A stretch of 64,000 nucleotides of DNA from positions 11,563 through 75,562 of the forward strand of contig NZ_CALUAA010000008.1 in assembly GCF_943913915.1 (NCBI RefSeq), written 5' to 3'. The stretch's first letter is position 1, and each line of letters starts with the position of its first letter. This DNA is from an uncultured Peptoniphilus sp. GTDB taxonomy: Bacteria > Bacillota > Clostridia > Tissierellales > Peptoniphilaceae. The notes under the pieces were generated by a model, which had not been told where the DNA came from, searched no databases, and worked only from the letters and a program-made list of their open reading frames with translations. Both the position numbers and the translations under genes were made by a program. Shown here piece after piece: positions 8,056 through 15,628 of the stretch.

Positions 8056-9171
8056 ATGAGAATTTTATGCGCCGGACCTACCACCATCACTCCCGAAGTG
8101 GAAGGGGCCATGCAAGGTATCGTCACCAATCCCGATTTAGATCCGGCTTATGAAACCTTTCATCGGAATGTAGAAAAAAGGCTTTCTCGCGTCGTAAAGA
8201 CTGATCGACCGACGGTGATCGTTCTCGGAGAGGGCATGATCGTCCTCGAGGGAAGCGTCTGTTCTTTAATGGAAAAAGGAGAGCGGGTCCTGGTTATGAC
8301 CAATGGCGTCTTCGGCGCAGGCTTTGCTGATTATGTAAAGTTTTTCGGTGGCGAAGCGGTAATCTATGAAGGGGATCATCGCCACGGATTTGATATTGAT
8401 GCGCTTAAAAAGTTTTTGGAAAAAGATTCGGATTTTGCCATCGCCACCATGGTGCACTGCGAAACCCCTTCGGGTCTTACAAATGATGTGAAAAGTATTT
8501 GTAATCTTTTGAAGGAGTACGGGATTCTTTCTATAGTAGATGCCGTTTCTTCTTTCGGTGGTGAGGACATCGACTTCGACGCTTACGGCGTAGACCTTAT
8601 GCTCTCCGGTTCGCAAAAATGCCTCTCCGCTCCCACGGGCCTTTCCATGGTCACTATTTCGAAGGCTGCGGAAGAGAAGATGCGCAATCGGAAAGAACCT
8701 ATCCCCAGCTATTATATGAATCTTTTAAATTATATGAGCGGCGCAGAAGATTTCGCCTTCCCCTACACCATGAGCGAGCACTTAACCTACGCCCTCGATA
8801 AGGCGCTGGACCTTTGGGAATCGAGAGATTCAGTGGCGCTGCACGCCTGCTACGGGGAAGTGACTCGGGAGCTTTTTGAGGCGGAAGGCTTTGAGCTCTA
8901 CCCGAAAGATTCCTTTGCCGACACGGTAACTGCCATCGTCGTACCTGAAGGGATGACGGCCACGGATATTTTAAACCGTGCCCGTGAAAAAGGCGTCTTT
9001 ATTTCAAAAGGTGTGGGCCCCCTACACGATCAAATTATTCGCATCGGCCACATGGGCGCCAATATCGATAAGGAAAATTTCCGTGTACTCTTTAAGGTTC
9101 TCGATGAAGTATTCAGTGATCTCGGGAGAAAAACAGACTTTTCCCGCCGCTTTGAATCGGCGAAATTATAG
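8056..9171 (+). CDS. PLP-dependent class V aminotransferase (AGXT/serine-pyruvate type)
   Basis: A 371-residue fold-type I PLP enzyme. It starts MRILCAGPTTITPEV, typical of alanine-glyoxylate/serine-pyruvate aminotransferases. The cofactor region shows VDAVSSFGGEDIDFD with the PLP Asp, then SGSQKCLSAPTGLS around residue 195, where the Lys forms the Schiff base. The likely reaction is transfer of the amino group from alanine or serine to glyoxylate or pyruvate; phosphonopyruvate-related activities are an alternative. GGAG precedes the ATG. The gene is followed 48 bp later by tmk, which has its own -10, so it is probably separate. Family sure, substrate unsure. Confidence 0.85.
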   Translation: MRILCAGPTTITPEVEGAMQGIVTNPDLDPAYETFHRNVEKRLSRVVKTDRPTVIVLGEGMIVLEGSVCSLMEKGERVLVMTNGVFGAGFADYVKFFGGEAVIYEGDHRHGFDIDALKKFLEKDSDFAIATMVHCETPSGLTNDVKSICNLLKEYGILSIVDAVSSFGGEDIDFDAYGVDLMLSGSQKCLSAPTGLSMVTISKAAEEKMRNRKEPIPSYYMNLLNYMSGAEDFAFPYTMSEHLTYALDKALDLWESRDSVALHACYGEVTRELFEAEGFELYPKDSFADTVTAIVVPEGMTATDILNRAREKGVFISKGVGPLHDQIIRIGHMGANIDKENFRVLFKVLDEVFSDLGRKTDFSRRFESAKL

Positions 9172-9190
9172 GAGAGGCGAGCTCTTGCTA

Positions 9191-9199
9191 TGATATACT
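9191..9199 (+). promoter_or_regulatory. Candidate promoter of the tmk-ricT operon
   Basis: TGATATACT (9191-9199) is a TGn-extended -10 twenty bases before the tmk start. No -35 is evident. Confidence 0.4.
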
Positions 9200-9218
9200 A
9201 AGATAAAGGGGGTATCTT

Positions 9219-9839
9219 TTGAAAGGAATCTTTATCGTCATAGAAGGCGCCGACGGAACGGGAAAATCCACGGTGGCCGAAGGACTATATCATCATTATA
9301 AAGATAAAGGTCTCGATATCGTCCATACCCGCGAGCCGGGCGGACCCAAGATCAGCGAGGCCATTCGTTCGATTTTGCTTTCCAACGATAATCACGAGAT
9401 GCACCCCCGCACGGAGGCCCTCCTCTATGCGGCCAGTCGCGCCCAGCATGTGGAGGAGGTTATTCTCCCGGCACTGAAGGCGGGGAAAATGGTGATCTCG
9501 GAGCGTTACGTGTTTTCAAGCCTTGTTTACCAAGGCCTTTCCAGAAAGCTCGGCGTAGGACCCGTGGAGGCCATTAATGACTTTGCCACAGACGGCCTCG
9601 CCCCTGACATTACCCTTTATTTACATCATCCTGAGGGATCCTCATTCGATCGCATTGCCGATCGGACGGCGGATCGCTTGGAATCGGATGAGGCCATTCG
9701 CCTCTCCGTTCAGGAAAATTATAGAATATTAGCTGATAATCGTGGCGATGCACTGACTTGGATCGACAGCACACAGGATAAAGTGTCGGTTCTTTATGAT
9801 TGCATCCATGCTATTGAAAAGGAGCGCCATTTGCGATGA
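9219..9839 (+). CDS. tmk: Thymidylate kinase
   Basis: A 206-residue P-loop kinase that converts dTMP to dTDP with ATP. GADGTGKST (residues 10-18) is the Walker A loop, TREPGGPKISEAIR (about 37-50) carries the DRX/REPGG dTMP-site motif, and SERYVFSSLVYQG near 95-110 is the second nucleotide-binding motif. RTADRLESD near 150 is the LID. The start is TTG 9219-9221 with GGGGG six bases before it; no ATG gives a complete P-loop domain. It overlaps darA by four bases (ATGA), beginning a tightly packed operon with holB and ricT, an order common in Firmicutes. Confidence 0.95.
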   Translation: MKGIFIVIEGADGTGKSTVAEGLYHHYKDKGLDIVHTREPGGPKISEAIRSILLSNDNHEMHPRTEALLYAASRAQHVEEVILPALKAGKMVISERYVFSSLVYQGLSRKLGVGPVEAINDFATDGLAPDITLYLHHPEGSSFDRIADRTADRLESDEAIRLSVQENYRILADNRGDALTWIDSTQDKVSVLYDCIHAIEKERHLR

Positions 9840-10138
9840 AACTTATATTTGCCATTGTTCAAGATCAAGATGCCGGAAATGTCATAGACGCCTTGACGGA
9901 AAATAATTTCCGCGTTACAAAGCTTTCCACCTCCGGCGGATTTTTAAAAGCCGGCAACACCACTTTAATGATGGGTGTGGAAGAAAAAGATATGGACGAA
10001 CTCTTCGATATTTTAGAGGAAAATTGTTCCGTACGGGAAGAAGCGACCTCCATGGTCTCTATGCCCTATCCCCTCAATGTACGGGTCGGTGGAGCGACGA
10101 TTTTTATTCTCGACGTGTCGGAATACAATCGTTATTAA
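9836..10138 (+). CDS. darA: Cyclic-di-AMP receptor DarA/PstA-like, first copy
   Basis: A 100-residue PII-like protein. The pattern LIFAIVQDQDAGNVIDAL, then TKLSTSGGFLKAGNTTLMMGV, matches DarA (also called PstA/YaaQ), a trimeric c-di-AMP-binding protein encoded next to tmk in Bacilli and Clostridia. The SSGGFLKxGNTT stretch lies at the ligand pocket. Start and tmk stop overlap as ATGA. The C-terminal half has a B-loop-like insertion VREEATSMVSMPYPLNVR. What DarA controls after binding c-di-AMP is not known. Confidence 0.92.
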   Translation: MKLIFAIVQDQDAGNVIDALTENNFRVTKLSTSGGFLKAGNTTLMMGVEEKDMDELFDILEENCSVREEATSMVSMPYPLNVRVGGATIFILDVSEYNRY

Positions 10139-10148
10139 GGGGTGCACT

Positions 10149-10436
10149 ATGGAAAAGCTCATGGATAAAATGGTCTTTGCCATTATTGCCGATCGCTTTA
10201 TAGGCGATTTTGTAGACGAACTTCTGGAAGCGGATATTTCCGTAACGGAAATGGCCTCAAGCGGCGGCTTTTTAAAAGAAGGCAATACGACGGTGGTTAT
10301 CGGCGTAAATGATCATCAATACGGCGAATTAAAAGAAATTCTTCAGCGGGTTATCGGCGATCATACCGATCCTGAAAGCGTACACTCCGGCGCCCACGTC
10401 TTCGCTATCGATTTGGTGAAGGGGCTCAGCATTTGA
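10149..10436 (+). CDS. Cyclic-di-AMP receptor DarA/PstA-like, second tandem copy
   Basis: A 95-residue paralogue of the gene just upstream. MVFAIIADRFIGDFVDEL and TEMASSGGFLKEGNTTVVIGV align position by position with the first copy, keeping the SSGGFLKxGNTT ligand segment, while the B-loop region (VIGDHTDPESVHSGAH) differs. I start at ATG 10149, ten bases after the first copy stops, with AAGGGG upstream; the longer open frame upstream overlaps the first gene and is unlikely. It ends in a TTGA overlap with holB. Many relatives have one copy here, so this is a local duplication with likely divergence of ligand response or partner. Confidence 0.88.
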   Translation: MEKLMDKMVFAIIADRFIGDFVDELLEADISVTEMASSGGFLKEGNTTVVIGVNDHQYGELKEILQRVIGDHTDPESVHSGAHVFAIDLVKGLSI

Positions 10437-11278
10437 GCTCCAAGGCAAAGGAGATCCTTCGCTCTTCCCTCCATGGCTTTATTGTAAAGGGAGAGGGGGA
10501 GGCGGCCCTCGCTTTTGCGAGAGAATACGGTAAGGGCTTTTTATGCACCGGCGACGATGCCCCTTGTGGCAGCTGCCCCTCCTGTCGACTCTTTGAAAGC
10601 GGAGAGGGAAAGGGGAGCAACCATCCCGATTATATTGAAGTCTTTCCTACAAAAAAGACGTCGAAAGCGTCGATAAAAAAAGAAAGTATTGAAGAGGTCA
10701 TCGACGAAGCCGCCATGACCTCTTATTTGGAGAACGGAAAACTTTTCATCTTCCAAGATTTCGACACGGCGACGCCGGAGGGGCAAAACGCCCTTTTAAA
10801 GCTTTTAGAAGAGCCTCCGCAAAAGACGGGTTTTCTCCTTTTAACGGAAAAGCCCGAATCGATTCTCCCTACGATTCGATCACGAACAGGTTTTATCGAT
10901 TTAGGGGAGGAAAATAGACGAGACGGAGAGCTTCGGCACCGAAGCTTCATGCTGATTCAAAAAATCATGGAGAGACGAGAAGAGGCTTTTTTGGCACGCC
11001 ACATGGTGAATGAGGAAAAAGATCATCTGAACGATGTGCTCGCCTATATGACGAGTTATCTCAGGGATGTGGCGGTAATCTATGCCACAGGAGACACGGA
11101 AAGAATCGACAATAGAGATTACGGCCCTATGATCTCAGAACATGCGGAGGTCATAGGGGATAGAGTATTTGAACTTTACGAGGCCGTCTTAAAGACGACT
11201 CGTTATTTAGAACGAAATGTGAACAAGGAGCTCGCCATGGAATGGCTGCTTCTGAAGTTTGGAGGTTTAAAAGAGTGA
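10433..11278 (+). CDS. holB: DNA polymerase III delta prime subunit
   Basis: A 281-residue clamp-loader subunit of the AAA+ family. Cys38, Cys45, Cys48 and Cys51 (CTGDDAPCGSCPSC) form the small zinc module of delta prime/tau proteins; KLFIFQDFDTATPEGQNALLKLLEEPP is the Walker B/sensor region, and IRSR near residue 148 is where the SRC arginine-finger motif sits, here SRT rather than SRC. The N-terminal P-loop is degenerate, as expected for delta prime, which does not hydrolyse ATP. It starts at TTG 10433 overlapping the previous stop (TTGA) and ends in a GTGA overlap with ricT. Confidence 0.88.
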   Translation: MSSKAKEILRSSLHGFIVKGEGEAALAFAREYGKGFLCTGDDAPCGSCPSCRLFESGEGKGSNHPDYIEVFPTKKTSKASIKKESIEEVIDEAAMTSYLENGKLFIFQDFDTATPEGQNALLKLLEEPPQKTGFLLLTEKPESILPTIRSRTGFIDLGEENRRDGELRHRSFMLIQKIMERREEAFLARHMVNEEKDHLNDVLAYMTSYLRDVAVIYATGDTERIDNRDYGPMISEHAEVIGDRVFELYEAVLKTTRYLERNVNKELAMEWLLLKFGGLKE

Positions 11279-12147
11279 CCGATACTAAACGAGAAGTCAT
11301 CGGCGTGCGCTTTAAACGCCGCGGAAAAGTTTATTACTTTGATCCCGGTGAGCATACGCCTGAAATAGACGAGGCGGTGATCATCGAAACCTCTCGAGGT
11401 ACGGAGTACGGCTTTACAGCGACAGAGCGCCAAGAGGTGGAGGAAGAAGAGATCGTCGGCGAATTAAAGCCAATCCTTCGCATCGCCACACGAGAGGATG
11501 AAGACCGCTACATTGCCAATCGTAACCTCGCCCGTCAAGCTCTTTTAGTGTGTGAGAAAAAAGTGGAGGAACACGGCTTGGATATGCGGCTGGTTTCCTC
11601 GGAATACACCTTCGATAATTCCAAACTCCTGTTTTACTTTACATCGGATGATCGCGTAGATTTTCGCCGTTTGGTTAGGGATTTGGCGTCAGTTTTTAAG
11701 ACGCGGATCGAGCTCCGTCAAATCGGTGTAAGGGACGAGGCGAAGATCGTCGGAGGCCTCGGGCCTTGCGGACGGGAGTGTTGCTGCTCGTCTTTTTTAA
11801 CGGAATTTCATCCTGTAAGCATTAATATGGCAAAGGATCAGGGGCTTTCCCTTAATCCCGAATCCATCAGCGGTATATGCGGCAGACTCCTCTGCTGCTT
11901 GCGTTATGAGCAGGAAGGCTATGCGGAAAATTTAAAGAAGCTTCCCCGAATCGGCCACCGTGTCTATACACCGGCAGGAAGAGGCGTGGTCGTAGGCCGT
12001 TCCACTTTAAAGGCCCTTGTAAAAGTTAAAATCGAAGGAGATGACGGCGTAGAATTCCACGTATTCTCCACCGATGAACTGGGGCAAAGGCACTGTAAAA
12101 AAGGAGGCTGTGGCCATGAATGCCACTCCGATCGCCCGAGGACTTGA
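11275..12147 (+). CDS. ricT: RicT (YaaT), PSP1-domain component of the RicAFT RNA-maturation complex
   Basis: A 290-residue PSP1-family protein. The cysteine cluster GGLGPCGRECCCSSF (about 160-175) and SGICGRLLCCLRYEQ (about 205-220) is the family signature; in Bacillus RicT these residues help ligate [4Fe-4S] clusters in the RicA-RicF-RicT complex, which adjusts RNase Y processing. The start is GTG 11275-11277, overlapping the holB stop, with GGAGG nine bases upstream. Position after holB is conserved in Firmicutes. The gene overlaps the downstream hydrolase by 32 bases. The partners RicA and RicF are not in the window. Confidence 0.92.
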   Translation: MTDTKREVIGVRFKRRGKVYYFDPGEHTPEIDEAVIIETSRGTEYGFTATERQEVEEEEIVGELKPILRIATREDEDRYIANRNLARQALLVCEKKVEEHGLDMRLVSSEYTFDNSKLLFYFTSDDRVDFRRLVRDLASVFKTRIELRQIGVRDEAKIVGGLGPCGRECCCSSFLTEFHPVSINMAKDQGLSLNPESISGICGRLLCCLRYEQEGYAENLKKLPRIGHRVYTPAGRGVVVGRSTLKALVKVKIEGDDGVEFHVFSTDELGQRHCKKGGCGHECHSDRPRT

Positions 12148-14071
12148 TCCGAAAAGAGCATACAGGCGAAGCGGATGGCTTTTGATCTTTGTGGCCATTT
12201 TCCTTATGGACCGCTTTCCGGGCTTTTTCTTTCAAGATAAAATCCCTCATATTGTCGCCATCGGGCTTCTTTGGGGGATTTATTTTTTATGTTTAAAATT
12301 CATTCTCTACCTCGTGGATCGCTTTTTAGGGCGGTGGATCTCTCCCTTAGGCGTTGAGCTCGGAATTTTCTTGGGCATTCTCTATGCAATCGACAGAGTG
12401 CAGTCTCAGACAAGTTCCCTGGGGCCCTCCGGGGGAAATTGGGTCAACGGGATCACGGTGGCACTTACCCTTCTTCTCTGGCTCTTCGCCTTTTGTATGG
12501 AAAAAGGGCGCCGCCGCCCTATCTTCGTGCTTCCGGGCGTATTGGCTCTTGGCGCTGTTATCTTCGCCGCAGTATTTCCGGGCGTGCCCACGCGAGGGGT
12601 TATACACCAAGCGAAGCGGGAAATTCCTCCAAGCTATAAGGTGGAAACCATCCACTACGGACCGGGGGAGACCTTTGATTTCGGCACGGTAAGCTATAAC
12701 CGCTACGTGAATGTGCCCAAGGGGCAATCGAAAGTGCGGGAAAAATACTTCGGCTACACGCCGGGGAAAGTTCCCTATATTGGCGAGATCTATTTGCCTA
12801 AGGGGAAGATGAAGGCGCCTCTTCTGGTCTTTGTTCACGGAAATCACAATATGCTCGCAGATAATTACAGAGGCTATGAATACCTCGGGCGCTATTTGGC
12901 GGCAAGAGGCGTGGGCTTTGTCTCTGTAGAGCAGTCCCACTATAATGCCTACCTGCAAAAGGGACTCAGCGGCGAAAACGACGCGAGGGCCCTTGGGCTT
13001 GTCGATCACGCCTCTGCGATTTTAGAAGATGAGCGTTTAAGAGAACGCTTTGATAAGAATCGACTATATTTCGGCGGCCATAGCCGCGGGGGCGAAGCCG
13101 CTGCTGTGGCGGCGGCCCTTGTAGACCTTACGAAAAATCCGGATACGGGAGAGGAGACGAAAGATCTCCACGTCGCAGGGGTTATTGCCGTGGCGCCTAC
13201 AGACGGACAGTATAAGCCCGGGGAGCGGCCGGTGGATTTAAATGTGCCCTATCTTTTGATTCAGGGAAGCCACGATCAGGATGTCTCCTCTCTCGAGGGG
13301 ATGGATCAGTATATGCGATCTTCCGGAGAGAAGATGCAGATGCTCATCGGCTATGCCAATCACAGCAAATTCAACAGCAATTGGGGAAATCTCGATCGGG
13401 AAGGTCTCCTGGCCTCCACCCTCCATCGGGCAGATATTATGGGAGCGAGGCAGCAGGAACGCTTCTTGGAAGTGTTGGCCTATAGCTTTATAGAAGATGA
13501 GGATATTTTGGAAAACCCGAAAGAGTATCTTCCGGATGCACCTTATTTTACCTCTCATGAAAAGCCGGGGCTCGTCATCGCAGACTTTGAAGAAGATGCG
13601 GAACTTGCGACGGCGACATTGGAAGGCGCCACGCTTTCCATCGACGGAAGCCACATCGAGAAGCGCTTCCAGCCCTCGGGAAGAGGGGGAAATAATCATG
13701 TGGCCTTGATTCGGGGGAGTTTGACGGCAGAAATTCCCACGTCTGTTTCGGGAGATCTCGCACTGGATTTAGTGCCTACGGGATCTGCACCCGAGGTGAT
13801 CGTAACACTTGAAGATAAAAGCGGACAGTCGGTAACAATCCCTCTCCATCGGGACAGTTTACGGCCCCCTCTTGAGACGGTGCTTCTTAAATGGCAGCAA
13901 CTCGCCCGGAAGACGGAAAAGAAATCGGCTCTTGTAAGCTATCGTATAAGGGAGGAGACGGTTGCCGAAAAAAATCCCTCTTTCCGGATGGAAGATCTTC
14001 GGCGCATAAGACTGACCACCGAGGGAGAAATTGCTCTCGATAATATACGAATTGAAATGAAAAATGATTAA
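12116..14071 (+). CDS. Membrane-anchored alpha/beta hydrolase with C-terminal beta-sandwich-like domain
   Basis: A 651-residue protein with about four membrane helices in the first 165 residues, then an extracytoplasmic alpha/beta-hydrolase. VFVHGNHN marks the oxyanion loop; GHSRGG (Ser323) is the nucleophile elbow; GSHDQDVS supplies the acid and YANHSKFN the His. The arrangement resembles PET-hydrolase/cutinase-like and dienelactone-hydrolase-like esterases. The last 170 residues contain strand-rich sequence such as LVIADFEEDAELATATLEG and IRLTTEGEIALDNIRIE, suggestive of a carbohydrate-binding-like sandwich. Start ATG 12116 has AGGAGG eight bases before; it overlaps ricT by 32 nt, so it is cotranscribed. 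Substrate unknown; an acyl ester of a surface polymer or lipid is plausible. Confidence 0.8.
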   Translation: MNATPIARGLDPKRAYRRSGWLLIFVAIFLMDRFPGFFFQDKIPHIVAIGLLWGIYFLCLKFILYLVDRFLGRWISPLGVELGIFLGILYAIDRVQSQTSSLGPSGGNWVNGITVALTLLLWLFAFCMEKGRRRPIFVLPGVLALGAVIFAAVFPGVPTRGVIHQAKREIPPSYKVETIHYGPGETFDFGTVSYNRYVNVPKGQSKVREKYFGYTPGKVPYIGEIYLPKGKMKAPLLVFVHGNHNMLADNYRGYEYLGRYLAARGVGFVSVEQSHYNAYLQKGLSGENDARALGLVDHASAILEDERLRERFDKNRLYFGGHSRGGEAAAVAAALVDLTKNPDTGEETKDLHVAGVIAVAPTDGQYKPGERPVDLNVPYLLIQGSHDQDVSSLEGMDQYMRSSGEKMQMLIGYANHSKFNSNWGNLDREGLLASTLHRADIMGARQQERFLEVLAYSFIEDEDILENPKEYLPDAPYFTSHEKPGLVIADFEEDAELATATLEGATLSIDGSHIEKRFQPSGRGGNNHVALIRGSLTAEIPTSVSGDLALDLVPTGSAPEVIVTLEDKSGQSVTIPLHRDSLRPPLETVLLKWQQLARKTEKKSALVSYRIREETVAEKNPSFRMEDLRRIRLTTEGEIALDNIRIEMKND

Positions 14072-14124
14072 AGGTATTTCGACAGGGTATGAATTAAGTG
14101 ACAAAAGTTGCGGGGGTAAAGTTC

Positions 14125-14388
14125 ATGCACGATACACTTTTAATCAAAACCATAGAGCCTGATAGTAAGGGCTTTCGAAATGTCTTTTTTCAAATCGGCG
14201 ACATGCAGACCCATCGGGAACAGTTGCTGGATCTTTTAAACGGTTCGGGGAGTCCCTATGCCGGCCGTTGTATGCTTCGCTTTAACGGCGTGCGCCTTCA
14301 ATTAGAAGTGCGGGAAATCCCCGCCGTGCTCGCCATATTATCGGAAGCGGGCATGAAAGTGTATAGCGTCTATGAGCCTTATATTTAA
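14125..14388 (+). CDS. Small protein of unknown function
   Basis: An 87-residue protein that I do not recognise. It starts at ATG 14125 with GGGGG eight bases upstream; a GTG start 27 bases earlier is possible. The sequence alternates strands and helices (FRNVFFQIGD, RCMLRFNGVRLQLEVREI, AVLAILSEAGMKVYSVYEPYI) in a pattern suggestive of an ACT-like or ferredoxin-like fold, with no cysteines apart from one and no signal peptide. It sits 53 bp after the hydrolase and 23 bp before ferritin, so it could belong to either transcription unit. A ligand-binding regulatory role is only a guess. Confidence 0.65.
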   Translation: MHDTLLIKTIEPDSKGFRNVFFQIGDMQTHREQLLDLLNGSGSPYAGRCMLRFNGVRLQLEVREIPAVLAILSEAGMKVYSVYEPYI

Positions 14389-14411
14389 GTATTCATTAAG
14401 GAGGATACATT

Positions 14412-14888
14412 ATGGACTTAAAAGCAAAATTAAACGAACAATTTAACTTTGAAATCGAATCCGCTTATATCTACATGGCCATGGCCAATTATGTAGAACT
14501 TCAAGGCATGCACGGCTTCAGCCATTTCTTTGTAGCACAAGCGAAAGAAGAAATGGGACACGCCTATGAATTTTATAAATTCATGCTCGAAATGGACTTT
14601 GAACCCGAGTATGCCGAAATTGCAAAACCGGAAGCTGAATACGGCAACTTTACAGATACCTTTAAAGCCGCTTTAGAACACGAAAAAGAAGTAACGAGCC
14701 GCATTAAAGCGATCTACAAAGATGCCATCGAAGCAGGTTGCCTCGATACTCAACAATTCTTAAATAAATTTATCGAAGAACAAAGAGAAGAAGAAGATAC
14801 CTTCCGCGATCTCGTCGAACAATTGGAGCGCGTTCACGAAAGCTGGAACGGTCTCTATATCTTGGATTCCAAACTCGGCCAACGCTAA
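14412..14888 (+). CDS. ftnA: Bacterial non-haem ferritin
   Basis: A 158-residue four-helix ferritin. The ferroxidase ligands are visible: Glu in FNFEIESAYIYMAMANY (about residue 17), EEMGHAYEFYKFM with the ExxH pair (about 50-53), Glu near 94 in ALEHEKEVTSRI, and EEQREEEDTFRDLVEQL around 127-130. It oxidises Fe2+ and stores iron as a 24-mer shell in the cytoplasm. AAGGAGG precedes ATG 14412 by seven bases. A strong terminator follows, and the IS200-type element is inserted immediately after it. Length and motifs are normal. Confidence 0.95.
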   Translation: MDLKAKLNEQFNFEIESAYIYMAMANYVELQGMHGFSHFFVAQAKEEMGHAYEFYKFMLEMDFEPEYAEIAKPEAEYGNFTDTFKAALEHEKEVTSRIKAIYKDAIEAGCLDTQQFLNKFIEEQREEEDTFRDLVEQLERVHESWNGLYILDSKLGQR

Positions 14889-14902
14889 ATGGAAGAATAA
14901 AG

Positions 14903-14928
14903 GCCTCGCCCTATGGCGGGGCTTTTTT
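14903..14928 (+). terminator. Intrinsic terminator of ferritin
   Basis: GCCTCGCC (14903-14910) and GGCGGGGC (14915-14922) pair over 8 bp with one G-U, loop CTAT, followed by TTTTTT. Confidence 0.85.
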
Positions 14929-14937
14929 GTATTAGAA

Positions 14938-15588
14938 AACCCCCGGTTAGACCGGGGGTTCCGTTTAGCTTTAGCGATGAGAACCTAACAGCCTCCCGTG
15001 TTATGATAAAAAAAGGTCTGGAAACCACGCAATATTATCATCAACAGGAGGTAAAGATGTCATCGCTAAATGACACTCATAGTCTATCACACACAAAATG
15101 GAATTGTAAGTATCATGTAGTATTCGCGCCCAAATATAGAAGAAAAGAATTCTATTGGTTAAAGCGACTCGAAATAGGCGCAATTTTGCGAGAACTATGT
15201 AGTTGGAAAGAAGTCAACATAATAGAAGCAGAAGTATGCCCCGATCATATTCATATGCTATTGGAAATACCTCCGAAACTGTCGATCTCATCATTTATGG
15301 GATTTTTGAAAGGAAAAAGTAGCATCATGATATATGAACGCTGGGGGAAATCGAAATATAAATATAGAGGAAGGCAATTTTGGTGTCGAGGTTATTATGT
15401 CGATACTGCGGGAAAAAACGCCAAGAAAATTCAAGAGTATATTCAAAATCAGTTGACTCAGGATAAAATGAGTGAGCAACTAACCTTTGACACGTCGAAC
15501 CCCTTTAAGGGGTAGCCAAGTAACGTTTGCACGTGACAGACCAACCAACGCCTTTCAGGCGTGGCTAGTAATACAGGCCCTTTGGGCC
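14938..15588 (+). mobile_element. IS200-type insertion sequence
   Basis: The element contains one TnpA gene and no TnpB, as in IS200. At the left a perfect 9-bp hairpin AACCCCCGG/CCGGGGGTT (14938-14946, 14952-14960) is the expected end or read-through-blocking structure. On the right, ACGCC/GGCGT (15548-15552, 15558-15562) and GGCCC/GGGCC (15576-15580, 15584-15588) give two subterminal hairpins. IS200/IS605 elements use such hairpins in place of terminal inverted repeats and make no target duplication. Exact ends are uncertain by tens of bases. It lies neatly between two gene terminators and disrupts nothing. Confidence 0.75.
15057..15515 (+). CDS. tnpA: IS200/IS605 family transposase TnpA (Y1 HUH)
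   Basis: A 152-residue single-strand transposase. CPDHIHML (residues 61-68) is the HUH metal motif with His64 and His66, and Tyr128 in QEYIQNQ is the nucleophile that attaches to DNA ends. It has the short length of IS200 TnpA. Start ATG 15057 has AGGAGG seven bases upstream (15047-15052); the frame stays open 48 codons further upstream but runs across the left-end hairpin and makes no sense as protein. The gene ends at TAG 15513-15515. It appears intact, and base use is more AT-rich than its neighbours, as expected for a mobile gene. Confidence 0.92.
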   Translation: MSSLNDTHSLSHTKWNCKYHVVFAPKYRRKEFYWLKRLEIGAILRELCSWKEVNIIEAEVCPDHIHMLLEIPPKLSISSFMGFLKGKSSIMIYERWGKSKYKYRGRQFWCRGYYVDTAGKNAKKIQEYIQNQLTQDKMSEQLTFDTSNPFKG

Positions 15589-15595
15589 GCATAAG

Positions 15596-15617
15596 AAAAA
15601 CCCCCGGCTACGCCGGG
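15596..15617 (-). terminator. Intrinsic terminator of fbp
   Basis: CCCGGC (15603-15608) and GCCGGG (15612-15617) pair around TAC. Read on the minus strand the stem is followed by GGTTTTTC, giving the stop signal for the fructose bisphosphatase gene. Confidence 0.75.
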
Positions 15618-15628
15618 AGATTCTTATT

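Noticed and set aside
14913..15056. N-terminal extension of the IS200 transposase
   Set aside because: The extra 48 codons run across the left-end hairpin and lack similarity to TnpA; the start at 15057 has AGGAGG.
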